Source of the DNA: Qipengyuania atrilutea
GTDB taxonomy: Bacteria > Pseudomonadota > Alphaproteobacteria > Sphingomonadales > Sphingomonadaceae
Assembly: GCF_013370205.1 (NCBI RefSeq)
Contig: NZ_JABWGV010000006.1
Location: 41,385 to 105,384 of the forward strand
Length of the DNA stretch: 64,000 nt
Direction: 5' to 3'
This document shows positions 52,557-61,625 of the stretch, piece after piece. The stretch's first letter is position 1. Every line of letters starts with the position of its first letter. The notes beneath the pieces are model-generated. The model was not told the origin of the DNA. It made no database searches and saw nothing but the letters and a program-made list of their open reading frames with translations. The position numbers and the translations under genes were made by a program.

Positions 52557-54338
52557 ATGCATTACGGAGAGGGTTTGGCCGATGAGATCGCGGAGATTTT
52601 GTGTAGTCCGATTTTCGTCAGAGCACCACGCCAAGCTGAATTACTGCGATATTTGGGCGAACGCGCTCAAGGCTCTACGACGCGGATAACGCAATACGAT
52701 ATCGCTGTCGAAGCGCTTGGAAAGGATGAAACATTCGACGAGAGCTCGGATAGCTATGTCCGCTCATCAATGTCCCGGCTGCGAAAATCCCTGAAAAGCT
52801 ATTACAGCGAGCACCTGCCAAAAAGAGATCTGTGTGTCTTTAACAAGCCTGGAGAGTACTTTCTTCGAATGGCTGAACTGCACACGGCGTACCCGGAATT
52901 CGTGGGTGGTCATCCTAGTGCGTTAAAGGCTGCGCATTCGACAGAGCATCATCGGTGGCTTGAACATGCCGACACTCAAACGGCAATGACTTCGGTTGCG
53001 AAGAAGAGAGCCGCACTGCCACAACATTCATTGCAACAACCTTGCGCTACTGTTTCCCTTGGTGCCGAGATTGCAGAAGACAAATCAGCAATTCCCCGAT
53101 TTCGCATGTTTGTTCGCAGCGGCGTACTTTTGTCGGTAATTCTCTTGAGCGGAATTCTCGTTACTATCCTGCAAAGTTCAGAAAAGATTACTGCGTCGAG
53201 CGGCATAGGACAGTCTTTACCGTCCGTAGGCTTTGCCGTAATGACTCTCGGTTCAGATGAATTTAAGGAAAGTCATAGCGGACTACAGGGTGCGGTTCGA
53301 AACGATCTGACCCAAATTATTGCAAGTTCGTTCATCAGCCAGCGTGCTGCTAGCGCTGCTGCGACAAGCGATTATAAAATCGAAGTAGTGCTACAACGCA
53401 GTCTTGGGGAAGAAGATGAAGCTTCTCTAATGCTTACCAATCAGGCAGGGAAAATCTTGTACGAACGTCGAATTATTCTGACTGGTAATCATAGCCAAGA
53501 CAGGCAATTAATATACGATAATATTGTAGGGTTCGTTTCACCCGCGGGGCAATTAAGTAAAGATTTAGCAAGACGCATTCCGCCGCGCAGCCGAAATGAT
53601 TTTGAATGTTTTGTCTTAAGTGAAAACTCGAACGCTAAAGGTCTACTTACCGCCGACGTCGTAAGAACATGTTTGAGCGAATATCCCGATTCTCCCTATT
53701 ATCCTTACTTTCTTGCTCGAAAAATCTGGATGAACATTCAGAAGCGAGCAACAGATGGAATGGCGGTTGAAGTCGATAGTTCAATCTGGCGTGAGGTCGG
53801 TCAAGCGGTCAACGACTATCCAGAAAATCCGTATCTCAATTTTCTTGCTGCGAAGGTTTTAACGGCACGCGGAGAGTGTGATGTAGCCAAACCGTTTGCT
53901 GATCGAGCGCTCGAAAATGCGAAAAGTTTTCCAGCTCTAGAACTTGCACTCATTATTGAAACTTATGGATGTGATAGCAACGACGCGCTCGAGCCGCAGC
54001 GTGCAAACCGCATTCAGCAGTTGGTTCATGCGCACCCTCTTCCGGATGATCTTTTCAAACTCTATATGTTCTTAGCGCTTATTACGGCAGAACAGTCCCC
54101 TTCTGCTGAACTAATGGCCTTAGACAGTTTCGATCATCGATCAGCATCCAACTTTGAAGAAGTTAATTCGCTATTAGCAAATACTTTCTCGCGTCCTCTT
54201 AACAAGTCCGAGCATCAAAGGTTAAGGCGATCCCTGCCTGCGTTTGTTTTCAGCAAAAGGGTTAGAGATCTAGTTCTGAACCGCGCAAGGGGTGGTCATG
54301 AATTTCAATCGAGCCTTCGTATTATATCAGATGTCTAG
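52557..54338 (+). CDS. CadC-like membrane-anchored transcription regulator
   Basis: 593 residues from ATG 52557. The N-terminal ~95 residues match the winged-helix-like module often found before a membrane helix: SPIFVRAPRQAELLRYLGER, TRITQYDIAVEALGKDETFD and SSDSYVRSSMSRLRKSLKSY. A membrane helix lies at about 186-206 (VRSGVLLSVILLSGILVTIL). The periplasmic part begins with a beta-rich domain and ends in TPR-like helices (NPYLNFLAAKVLTARGECDV). DNA binding in the cytoplasm and sensing outside is the usual logic of this group. Strongly AT-rich. Targets unknown, perhaps neighbouring island genes. Confidence 0.75.
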   Translation: MHYGEGLADEIAEILCSPIFVRAPRQAELLRYLGERAQGSTTRITQYDIAVEALGKDETFDESSDSYVRSSMSRLRKSLKSYYSEHLPKRDLCVFNKPGEYFLRMAELHTAYPEFVGGHPSALKAAHSTEHHRWLEHADTQTAMTSVAKKRAALPQHSLQQPCATVSLGAEIAEDKSAIPRFRMFVRSGVLLSVILLSGILVTILQSSEKITASSGIGQSLPSVGFAVMTLGSDEFKESHSGLQGAVRNDLTQIIASSFISQRAASAAATSDYKIEVVLQRSLGEEDEASLMLTNQAGKILYERRIILTGNHSQDRQLIYDNIVGFVSPAGQLSKDLARRIPPRSRNDFECFVLSENSNAKGLLTADVVRTCLSEYPDSPYYPYFLARKIWMNIQKRATDGMAVEVDSSIWREVGQAVNDYPENPYLNFLAAKVLTARGECDVAKPFADRALENAKSFPALELALIIETYGCDSNDALEPQRANRIQQLVHAHPLPDDLFKLYMFLALITAEQSPSAELMALDSFDHRSASNFEEVNSLLANTFSRPLNKSEHQRLRRSLPAFVFSKRVRDLVLNRARGGHEFQSSLRIISDV

Positions 54339-54423
54339 ATAGACCTGACTTTACGTGGAGATTTAAGCAGATTTCAATCAGAATGCATTAAACAGGCGCT
54401 ATCTCTTGTAGAAGTGAAGTCGC

Positions 54424-56562
54424 ATGGTCAGCACAAAGTCCGTATCGCCTGCTTTCCGCTCGTCTATCTTGGCAATAGCGTTCGTCTTCGTGCCGCTTTC
54501 GTTGCTGGGCGTTCATTTCTTGATTGCGCAGGAGTTCGAAGAGGTGCGCAAGCTGCGTGCCACCGCGGAACGTACGGTTGATACGCGCGATCTGCTGGGT
54601 CAGCTGCTGACGCTTCATCTCGATGTCGAGACTAGCGTGCGCGGATACGTCTTGACCAGCAATCCCGACTTTCTGGGTCCTTATCTGGCTGCTGTTCCGC
54701 GGCGCGACGAGGCATTTGCGAGCCTCCGCGCCGGAAGCGACCGAAACCGGCTTGCAAAGCTCGACGCACTGATAACGGCATCGGAACGCCAGCTGCGCAA
54801 TGCCGCGAAGAACGCGACCGACGTCAGCGACGGTAACGCGGAACTGGCTCGACGCCGCATTGCGCTTGGGCATGGCCGCGCGATGATGGACGAGATCCGC
54901 GCACTCATTGCCGAGATGGACGCGGAAGAAACTGCTCGGCTCGTCGAACAAACCAGCGCGGCAGCAGCATCCCGGGAGCACGTACAGTACACCGTTACTT
55001 TGCTTTTGCTTGGGTTAGCGGTCCTGCTTGCTCTTGTTACCTTGCTTGTCGGGGGTTCAATACGGCAGCGGCGACAAGCCTTGGCAAGGGTGGAGCAACT
55101 AGCCGTTCGCCAACGGACAATGTTTGATGGCGCGGTGGACGGAATGCTCTGGTTGGACGCGGAGGGCAACATTGTGCGAATGAACCCCAGCATCAGCCGT
55201 ATGTTCGGATATTCCGAGGCCGAATTGCTCAGAAAGCATAATCTCGTTCTGATGGCGCATGTTTTCTCTCCCGATGCCTCGCGCGCATGGCTCGCGTCGG
55301 TCGATGTTGCCGGGGCCGACGGTGCCGGACGAAAACAGGAATTCGTCGGAAAGCGCTGCGACGGATCGACCTTCGAAACAGAAGTCGCGATCAGCCGCGT
55401 CGAAGATGCTGGTAGCGACGATAACAACACGAACTACGTTGCCTCGATCCGCGACATCTCTGCGCGCAAGCAGGCGGAGCGGATGAAAACCGAGTTCGTC
55501 TCGACTGTCAGCCACGAACTGCGGACGCCTCTTACCTCGATCGGCGGGTCGCTCGGCCTCGTCATGGGCGGAGCGGCAGGACCGCTCGAAGAAAAGACGC
55601 GCCGCCTCATCGGCATTGCACACAGCAATTGCGAACGCCTTATTCGCCTCATCAACGACATTCTCGATATCGAGAAGATCGAATCCGGCAAAATGGAGTT
55701 CGACATCCGCCGCATGCAGCTCGGCCCTTTGATCCGCCAGACATGCGAGGCCATGACCGGGTTCGCCGAGCAGCACAGCGTTACCATCAAAACCACTATG
55801 GCTCCGTGGCCGCTTTGTGTGATGGGCGACCCTGACCGCCTGGAGCAGCTGCTCACGAACCTTCTGTCGAATGCAATCAAACACTCGCCCGAGGGCGCGG
55901 AGGTCGAGATCGTCTGCACGCAGAACGCGGGTCTTTCGCGCATCGAAATATGCGATCGCGGTGCGGGCATTCCGCCAGCTTTCCGGGGCCGTATCTTCGG
56001 CAAGTTTGCCATGGCCGATGCCTCTGACAGCCGCGCCAAGGGGGGCACGGGACTTGGCCTGTCGATTGCCCGCGAAATCGCTCGGCGTCATGGCGGAGAA
56101 ATCGGCTTTGCGGACCGCGAGGGCGGCGGAACCAAGTTCTACCTCGACTTGCCGTTGGCAATGGCGCAGGAGATCGGGACGGAGCAACTCGATGCAGACC
56201 TCCCGCTCGTACTGCATCTCGACGACGATGCGGATTGCCTGAGTGTCGTCGCCAGCGCTCTTGGCGGCCGAGCAATCATCGTACCGGCCCACACCTTGCG
56301 CGATGCCAGAGCGGCAACCGCGAAAGAACAACTCTCAGCGGTGATCGTCGACATCGGTCTTGGCGGGGAAAGCGGTCTCGATTTCGTGCGCGAATGCCGG
56401 CAAACCCATCCGCACTTACCGATCGTACTGTTCACCGCCATCGACGATGCCCGGCATAACGAAGGAGCCGATCGCGTACTCGTGAAAAGCCGCGCATCGA
56501 TTGTGGATCTTTCCGACACGGTCATGGCGCTGATCGAACGGCGCGACAGGCAGGCCGCGTGA
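54424..56562 (+). CDS. Hybrid sensor histidine kinase (CHASE3-PAS-HisKA-HATPase-REC)
   Basis: 712 residues. Two membrane helices (about 14-35 and 189-210) enclose a helical CHASE3-like sensor with DVETSVRGYVLTSNPDFLGP. A PAS domain follows (FDGAVDGMLWLDAEGNIVRM), then HisKA with phospho-acceptor His364 in STVSHELRTPL. The ATPase has the N box NLLSNAIKHSPEG and GGTGLGLSIARE. The C-terminal receiver keeps the acidic pair near 600, phospho-acceptor Asp643 in VIVDIGLGG and Lys688. Its stop overlaps the next receiver gene (TGATG). With the HPt gene it forms the start of a phosphorelay. Confidence 0.95.
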   Translation: MVSTKSVSPAFRSSILAIAFVFVPLSLLGVHFLIAQEFEEVRKLRATAERTVDTRDLLGQLLTLHLDVETSVRGYVLTSNPDFLGPYLAAVPRRDEAFASLRAGSDRNRLAKLDALITASERQLRNAAKNATDVSDGNAELARRRIALGHGRAMMDEIRALIAEMDAEETARLVEQTSAAAASREHVQYTVTLLLLGLAVLLALVTLLVGGSIRQRRQALARVEQLAVRQRTMFDGAVDGMLWLDAEGNIVRMNPSISRMFGYSEAELLRKHNLVLMAHVFSPDASRAWLASVDVAGADGAGRKQEFVGKRCDGSTFETEVAISRVEDAGSDDNNTNYVASIRDISARKQAERMKTEFVSTVSHELRTPLTSIGGSLGLVMGGAAGPLEEKTRRLIGIAHSNCERLIRLINDILDIEKIESGKMEFDIRRMQLGPLIRQTCEAMTGFAEQHSVTIKTTMAPWPLCVMGDPDRLEQLLTNLLSNAIKHSPEGAEVEIVCTQNAGLSRIEICDRGAGIPPAFRGRIFGKFAMADASDSRAKGGTGLGLSIAREIARRHGGEIGFADREGGGTKFYLDLPLAMAQEIGTEQLDADLPLVLHLDDDADCLSVVASALGGRAIIVPAHTLRDARAATAKEQLSAVIVDIGLGGESGLDFVRECRQTHPHLPIVLFTAIDDARHNEGADRVLVKSRASIVDLSDTVMALIERRDRQAA

Positions 56563-56921
56563 TGCGAGTGCTGTATGTCGACGATGAACCGGACATTCGC
56601 GAGATCGCCGAAATGGCGCTGTCTCTCGATAGCGATTTCGAAGTGCGCACGGCCTCGTCAGGAATGGAAGCCTTGCGCATAATCGAGCAGTGGCCGCCGG
56701 ACGTTGCACTGTTTGACGTGATGATGCCGGAAATGGACGGACCGAGGCTGCTGTCGCACGTAAGGCAGATGGATACGATAGCCGCGCTTCCGGTTATCTT
56801 CGTGACTGCACGCGCCCAGCGAAGCGATATGCACAGTTTCGCGACGCTGGATGCGACCGGTGTGATCGCGAAACCATTCGATCCAATGACGCTGGCGCAG
56901 CGTGTGCGCGAGTTGCTTTAA
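56562..56921 (+). CDS. Stand-alone receiver (CheY-like response regulator)
   Basis: 119 residues from ATG 56562; a GTG one codon earlier is possible. All active residues of a receiver are present: Asp7/Asp8, phospho-acceptor Asp52 in ALFDVMMPEMDG, Thr82 in FVTARAQ and Lys104 in VIAKPFDP. No output domain, so it signals by protein contact or passes phosphate on. It lies between the hybrid kinase and the HPt gene and is translationally coupled to the kinase. Confidence 0.93.
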   Translation: MRVLYVDDEPDIREIAEMALSLDSDFEVRTASSGMEALRIIEQWPPDVALFDVMMPEMDGPRLLSHVRQMDTIAALPVIFVTARAQRSDMHSFATLDATGVIAKPFDPMTLAQRVRELL

Positions 56922-56923
56922 TC

Positions 56924-57196
56924 GTGGACCATCTTCGCGCGAAGATGGACGCGCTCTCAGCCCGGTTCGCCGGGCAGGCCGAGCAGCATCGAGCGGAGCT
57001 TGCCGAGGCGTGCAAAGCACGGGACTGCGACGCTGTCATCGTGAAGGCGCATAAACTGGCAGGAATTGCGCCGATGTTCGGATACACCGACATCGGGGAA
57101 GCGGCGCTGGCGTTGGAGGAGGCCGCGGAAAGCGGCGAGGTTTACGATGCCGAAGCTGCACGCCTGGACTCGCTTCTTGCGGACCTCCAGGCTTAG
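56924..57196 (+). CDS. HPt phosphotransfer protein
   Basis: 90 residues starting at GTG 56924, two bases after the receiver stop. A four-helix HPt module with the phospho-acceptor His43 in VIVKAHKLAGIAPMFG and the surrounding KxxHxLxG pattern. It would relay phosphate between the hybrid kinase receiver and one of the two stand-alone receivers nearby. Its stop overlaps the convergent GT2 stop by 4 bp. Confidence 0.9.
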   Translation: MDHLRAKMDALSARFAGQAEQHRAELAEACKARDCDAVIVKAHKLAGIAPMFGYTDIGEAALALEEAAESGEVYDAEAARLDSLLADLQA

Positions 57197-58626
57197 CTGG
57201 TCGAGAACCCCTTACGCGTCATATTTCCCCAGCTTTGCTGTTTGCGGACGAACTGCCACCAGCCCTGCAGCCGCCACACGTTCGAAAGCTGGCGATAGCC
57301 GAAGTTCTCTATGATCGCGATGCCGGCGAGGATCGCCAGTTCTCTCGCTTTGGGAAAGCGGCGCAGTTGTATTTCTTCGAGCACGAGCGTTGCGATCGAA
57401 AGAAAGATTCCGAGCGTGAACGTCACGGCGAGAAAGGCGAGCAGCCACGGCAGGGCCAGTAGCCCGATGCCCCACAGAAGCGGGACAAGAATGTAGCCCA
57501 GAACTTCGAGCAGCGGACCGAGTACATCGACCAGCAGGATATGGCCGAAACCGATTATCCCGATGCGCCCGTAGCGCGGATTGAACAGCATCCGCTTGTG
57601 CTTTGCGAAACATTCGAGCGAGCCCCGCTGCCAGCGTGCGCGTTGCCGACCGAGGATCGAGAGACTTTCCGGACACTCGGTCCAGCAAACCGGCTCGGCA
57701 ATGAAATCGATCCGGTAATCCTGCCCGCGCTCACGCATCAGGCGGTGCAGCTTGATGACGAGTTCCATGTCCTCGCCAACGGTTCCGTGGCTGTATCCGC
57801 CGACTTCCACCACGTGTCGGCGGCGGAACAGGCCGAACGCACCGGAAATGACAGTCAGCGCCTGCATCTTGCTAAGCCCGACGCGGGCCATGAGAAAGGC
57901 GCGCAGATACTCGACGATCTGGACCAGCGCGAGGAAGTTGCGCGGAAGCCGGATATCCGTGATGCGGCCGGAATCGACCTTGCATCCGTTCGCGATGCGA
58001 ATCGTGCCGCCGGCGGCAATAGTAAGATCGGGTTGATCGATGAAGGGCCTGACGACGCGGAGCAAGGCATCGGATTCGAGGATCGAGTCCGCATCGATCG
58101 CGCAGAACAGCGCGGTACGGCAGCAGTTGATGCCCGCGTTGAGAGCATCCGATTTACCGCCGTTTTCCTTGTCCAGCACCAACAGGCGCGGCAGTTTCGG
58201 GGAGGCGTAGAAACCGCGGATCGGCGCGTGACTGACCCCCGCATCCACGTATCGGTCGACCGGCATCAGGTCAAATTCGGCGATCAGGCGGGCGAGCGTC
58301 CCGTCCTTCGATCCGTCGTTAATAACGATGACTTCGAAATCGGGATATTGCAGTGCCAGCAGGCTGCGCGTGCTCTCCACTATGGAAAGTTCTTCGTTGT
58401 AAGCGGGCGCGAGCACCGAGATGGCAGGGGCTTGCTCCGAATACCGCCGCCACAAGCTCGCGCTGCGCAGAACTGGCGGCCGCGTTCCGAGCGCCGCACC
58501 GGCATAAAGAAGAAGCACGAAGTAGAAAACGGTCTGCAGCAGCCCCGTCACGATGACCACGCTGGCAATCGTTTCGGCGCTGGCGACCATCCAGTCTCGC
58601 GGACTTGCGATATCGAAACTGTTCAT
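57193..58626 (-). CDS. GT2 processive glycosyltransferase (membrane polysaccharide synthase)
   Basis: 477 residues. One or two N-terminal membrane helices precede the GT2 domain with SVLAPAYNEELSIVESTRSL, VINDGSKDGT, AIDADS (Asp178/Asp180), GEDMEL (Asp286) and QRARW (328-332), the D,D,D,QxxRW set of processive synthases such as PgaC and BcsA. Three or four C-terminal membrane segments form the translocation channel (GFGHILLVDVLGPLLEVLGY on). No PilZ domain, so c-di-GMP control would be indirect. ATGA overlap with the HEAT-repeat gene. The sugar is not deducible; poly-GlcNAc is one candidate. Confidence 0.93.
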   Translation of the reverse strand: MNSFDIASPRDWMVASAETIASVVIVTGLLQTVFYFVLLLYAGAALGTRPPVLRSASLWRRYSEQAPAISVLAPAYNEELSIVESTRSLLALQYPDFEVIVINDGSKDGTLARLIAEFDLMPVDRYVDAGVSHAPIRGFYASPKLPRLLVLDKENGGKSDALNAGINCCRTALFCAIDADSILESDALLRVVRPFIDQPDLTIAAGGTIRIANGCKVDSGRITDIRLPRNFLALVQIVEYLRAFLMARVGLSKMQALTVISGAFGLFRRRHVVEVGGYSHGTVGEDMELVIKLHRLMRERGQDYRIDFIAEPVCWTECPESLSILGRQRARWQRGSLECFAKHKRMLFNPRYGRIGIIGFGHILLVDVLGPLLEVLGYILVPLLWGIGLLALPWLLAFLAVTFTLGIFLSIATLVLEEIQLRRFPKARELAILAGIAIIENFGYRQLSNVWRLQGWWQFVRKQQSWGNMTRKGFSTS

Positions 58627-59651
58627 GCCGCCTTGCCCTCCCGCAGCATCTTCGTCGCAGTGCCAGCCACAAGCACGTCGTCGCTAGCACTGGCCGCGCG
58701 AAGTACCTGGATGCCGCGCGGCCCAAGGCGAAGCAGTGCTTCGCTGGCTCGGTATCGTACCCAGTAGTTGCTATCGTCGAGGAGGTCCCCAAGTCGGTCT
58801 GCTGCCTGAAGGATGCCTGCCTTGCCCGCCGCTTCGGCGGCGGCCACCCGGACGGTCCAATTGTCGCTTTGCATTCCTTCGATGATCGCTTTGGCGGCAG
58901 CCGGATGGCCCGTACGCCCTAATGCCCTGAACAGTCTCGGTTGCACATCGGATTCGTCGATGCTTTTGCGCGCCATGTAGGTCAGCAGTGGCGCATACTC
59001 CCCACCGCGTTGAGCGAGGGCATCGATAGCAGCGACCTTGGCACGCTGTGATAAGTCCTTTTCGAACAGGAGCCCAGCAACGGCCTCGACGTCGGTTTCT
59101 GCCAGGTCTGCAATCAGCGATACCAGCAGAAGCGAGTTTTCTTCCTGACCCGCGCTCAGCTTTCTCAGCAAGGTTAGTGGAGGCGGAGCCGCGCTTCGTT
59201 GTGCTAGCGCTAGGGCTGCGCCGAGGCGTACGTCAGGGTTGCGGTCGTCCAGCGCCTTCAACGACTCCGCCTGGCAATCGTTAAACATGGAAAGTGCTTC
59301 AATTGCGGATAGCCGAACTTGCGCCGACAACGACCGCATGCGTTTGGAAAGATAGGCCGGCACGCCGAGCGCCGCCGCCCGAGCGAGAAGCTCTTCGCGT
59401 TCGCTACCCCGCGTCATTTCCGCAAGCTCGACCGACAGTTCGGCTGCGACTTCAAGGTTGACTCCTGAAAGGCGTTCAAGCTTCGCGGTATCGCCGTCCA
59501 GTAGAAGCGGTAGCAGACGCGTGCGAGCCGCCCCGCGCCTGCCGGTTGAACGCGTAGCCGCCAGTCGCGCGAACAGCAGTAAGAGTAATGCCAGCGCGGC
59601 AAAAAGGCAGAGCGCCAAGGACAACTCCCACAACGAACGCAGCGCAGTCAT
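58623..59651 (-). CDS. HEAT-repeat membrane protein
   Basis: 342 residues from ATG 59651 (MTALRSLWELSLALCLFAAL). One N-terminal membrane helix of about 25 residues, then a solenoid of HEAT-like repeats: SAQVRLSAIEALSMF, NPDVRLGAALALAQR, SQRAKVAAIDALAQR, NWTVRVAAAEAAGKA and NYWVRYRASEALLRL. Such solenoids make protein-protein contacts. Its place between the barrel and the synthase genes, with ATGA overlaps to both, suggests a periplasmic or cytoplasmic scaffold of the export machine. The side of the membrane is uncertain. Confidence 0.88.
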   Translation of the reverse strand: MTALRSLWELSLALCLFAALALLLLLFARLAATRSTGRRGAARTRLLPLLLDGDTAKLERLSGVNLEVAAELSVELAEMTRGSEREELLARAAALGVPAYLSKRMRSLSAQVRLSAIEALSMFNDCQAESLKALDDRNPDVRLGAALALAQRSAAPPPLTLLRKLSAGQEENSLLLVSLIADLAETDVEAVAGLLFEKDLSQRAKVAAIDALAQRGGEYAPLLTYMARKSIDESDVQPRLFRALGRTGHPAAAKAIIEGMQSDNWTVRVAAAEAAGKAGILQAADRLGDLLDDSNYWVRYRASEALLRLGPRGIQVLRAASASDDVLVAGTATKMLREGKAA

Positions 59652-60655
59652 AGCGAAACCTTGAAGCCGACGCGCCCTTCCGTTCGGTCCGGACCCACCG
59701 CACGCCATTCCTGAGCAATGCTGCCCGAAAGCGAAATCGAGTCCGTAACCGGGAACTCCCCGCCGCCGTATAAACTCGTCGTATCACGCACTTCGCCGAG
59801 ATCGGTTTCCGGTCCGGTCGCGAAGCCGGCGAAAATCCGGCTACGGCTGTCGGCGAAGTAGTCGCCCTGCAGCGACCCACCGACAAGTATGTCCGCTCCG
59901 TCGGCGGCTACCGCTCGTGCATGAACCGCAAGCGCATAGCGACCGCCCCCGAAATACTGGGTGACGCCAGGCCTGAAGCTCCACACGGTTTGCGGCGGAA
60001 ATTGTTGGTATGCGGTGTCGAACGAGCCGATCGTATGTTTGGCGATGCGGAAGTCTATCCCGGCAGTAAGGCTGTGCTCGGGCCGGAAGGCCGCCGACGG
60101 GGTAAATGACCCGCCGAGCCGGAGCCAGACGGCATCGTCGGCCCGGTGCGACGCGAGCACGCCAAACTCGGTATCGCGCGTTTCGAAGCGTTCGTACCAC
60201 GTACCGCGAGCGTCGATGGTCGTGCGCGCGTTCAGGGGAACTGAAGCGGCAATGCCGAACTCGCGCCAATCGTTCTGGCCCCCCTTTAGTTTGCTTAGCG
60301 CTCCTTCTATCTGGATGAAGGCTCTGCGCGCCTCCATCGCAGACGCGCGACGCTGTGCAACGCGCTCCAGACCCTGGCTTGCATCGGCATATTCCGGCGC
60401 GAGCGTGAGCACGCGGGCGAATGCCTGCTCCGCTTCGTCAATCCGCCCGATCGCAAGCAGCGCGTAGCCGTATTGCACCAGTGCGTCGGTATCGCCGGAG
60501 TGGGCAGTCAGCCACTCTTCGAAAAGCTGAGCGGCGGCGGCCGGTTGGCCGGCATGGCGCGCCGTCACCGCGCGCTCATAAGCTGTAGCTTGAGCCAGAA
60601 CCGGTGCGTGAGCCAGGAACAGCGTGGCGCAGCCGCCAAAAAGGAGCGCGCGCAT
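59648..60655 (-). CDS. YaiO-like outer-membrane beta-barrel with N-terminal TPRs
   Basis: 335 residues from ATG 60655. A signal peptide ends at APVLAQ. TPR-like helices cover about residues 25-105 (ALVQYGYALLAIGRIDEAEQ, APEYADASQGLERVAQRRAS). The C-terminal ~230 residues are alternating beta-strands ending in a terminal aromatic-poor VGFKVSL strand (TIDARGTWYERFETRDTEFG, SLTAGIDFRIAKHTIGSFDT, ISLSGSIAQEWRAVGPDRTE), the YaiO-type barrel. Presumed to form the outer-membrane exit of the polysaccharide made by the GT2 enzyme. Start overlaps the receiver stop (TGATG). Confidence 0.88.
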   Translation of the reverse strand: MRALLFGGCATLFLAHAPVLAQATAYERAVTARHAGQPAAAAQLFEEWLTAHSGDTDALVQYGYALLAIGRIDEAEQAFARVLTLAPEYADASQGLERVAQRRASAMEARRAFIQIEGALSKLKGGQNDWREFGIAASVPLNARTTIDARGTWYERFETRDTEFGVLASHRADDAVWLRLGGSFTPSAAFRPEHSLTAGIDFRIAKHTIGSFDTAYQQFPPQTVWSFRPGVTQYFGGGRYALAVHARAVAADGADILVGGSLQGDYFADSRSRIFAGFATGPETDLGEVRDTTSLYGGGEFPVTDSISLSGSIAQEWRAVGPDRTEGRVGFKVSL

Positions 60656-61023
60656 CAAGTGCGTTTCAGAAGCCTAGCGAGGCGGGCAAACAGTTCTTCG
60701 GGCATGAAAGGTTTAACGAGGTAATCGTTGGCGCCGATTTCGAGCGCGCTGACGATATCCTTTTCGCCCCGGCGCGCGGTAAGCATAATCACCGGCGTAT
60801 CGGCATGCTTTGCGCTGGCGCGCATCTGCCGCAGGACTTCGAACCCGTCGTGAACCGGCATCATGGCATCGAGGACGACGGCGTCCGGATCCGAATCTTC
60901 AAGCCGCGCCAACGCCTCGCGCCCGTCGGCAGCCGAAATGGAAGAATAGTCGCGCTGCGAGAGCCGCGCTTCCAGCAGTTCCCGCATCATCGGTTCATCG
61001 TCTGCGATCAATATCTTGTACAT
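60655..61023 (-). CDS. Stand-alone receiver leading the polysaccharide operon
   Basis: 122 residues from ATG 61023 (MYKILIADDEPMMRELLEAR). Receiver residues are complete: Asp8/Asp9, phospho-acceptor Asp52 in VVLDAMMPVHDG, Thr82 in MLTARRGEKD and Lys104 in YLVKPFMPEE. No output domain. As first gene of the coupled four-gene operon it is the natural regulatory input to the synthase complex, and the HPt protein across the locus is a likely phosphodonor. Confidence 0.93.
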   Translation of the reverse strand: MYKILIADDEPMMRELLEARLSQRDYSSISAADGREALARLEDSDPDAVVLDAMMPVHDGFEVLRQMRASAKHADTPVIMLTARRGEKDIVSALEIGANDYLVKPFMPEELFARLARLLKRT

Positions 61024-61177
61024 TGTTTCCGACCAGCGTTTCGCTGATCAGGAGGCTAGTTCAGTATGGTAAAGATCCGTTGAACGTTTTGCGGAAATTT
61101 GGCGCAGCGGTCTGACCGCTAACGGCGGCAATCTTGTTCAGCGAATGAGCGAAGTTAGGCAGCTGGCATCTTTGGCA

Positions 61178-61453
61178 TTAGATCGATGAAGGAACGAGTA
61201 AAACTAGCATACCGAGCAAAAAGGAACGACAAGAGACAGATACCGTCACGTAGCGGCCTAGCGCCCAATCCTTTATGAACGTCACCTTTCGGGGTGCGGC
61301 TAAGTAAACTTTAACGACCGAATTTGGGGCGCAAAGCTGACAATCAGCGACGGATTGAACCGCGGCAGCCAACTTTGCGATTTGCGTGGAAGCGTCAACG
61401 AAAAAGACGACTTCGGTTGTTTGCTGGCCTTCAGTTAGTGAACTAACTGTCAA
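61178..61453 (-). CDS. Possible small protein with C-terminal membrane segment
   Basis: About 91 residues if TTG 61453 is used; the open frame continues further upstream but there it mirrors the DUF2924 gene. The sequence looks protein-like (TTEVVFFVDASTQIAKLAAA, LAAPRKVTFIKDWALGRYVT) and ends in a hydrophobic segment (SFLLGMLVLLVPSSI). There is no clear start, ribosome-binding site or family. It could be the tail of a broken gene at the edge of the mobile element. Confidence 0.3.
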   Translation of the reverse strand: MTVSSLTEGQQTTEVVFFVDASTQIAKLAAAVQSVADCQLCAPNSVVKVYLAAPRKVTFIKDWALGRYVTVSVSCRSFLLGMLVLLVPSSI

Positions 61454-61465
61454 TGCGAGGGCGCT

Positions 61466-61564
61466 GTGATCCCTCGTGAATATATCAATTCTTATGCAGA
61501 GATGGCCGATCAGTTCGCGGTCAAAATCGTCCGCGATGCTCGAACTGCAACACGAGTTCTTTAG
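61466..61564 (+). CDS. Possible 32-residue leader ORF of the recombinase element
   Basis: A short frame from GTG 61466 reading MIPREYINSYAEMADQFAVK and ending ATRVL at TAG 61562-61564. An in-frame stop at 61439 bounds it upstream. It lies just before the DUF2924 gene. It may be a genuine small gene or the remnant of the extra gene that often precedes DUF2924; evidence is compositional only. Confidence 0.25.
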   Translation: MIPREYINSYAEMADQFAVKIVRDARTATRVL

Positions 61565-61625
61565 AAGGAGGAAAGGGTTCCAGAAAGCGTTCGACTTGTG
61601 CCGCCAATCGAGCATCCATGCGGTC

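Noticed and set aside
55099..56331. 410-codon minus-strand frame
   Set aside because: Antisense shadow of the hybrid kinase.
57541..58767. 408-codon plus-strand frame
   Set aside because: Antisense to the GT2 synthase, whose catalytic motifs are complete.
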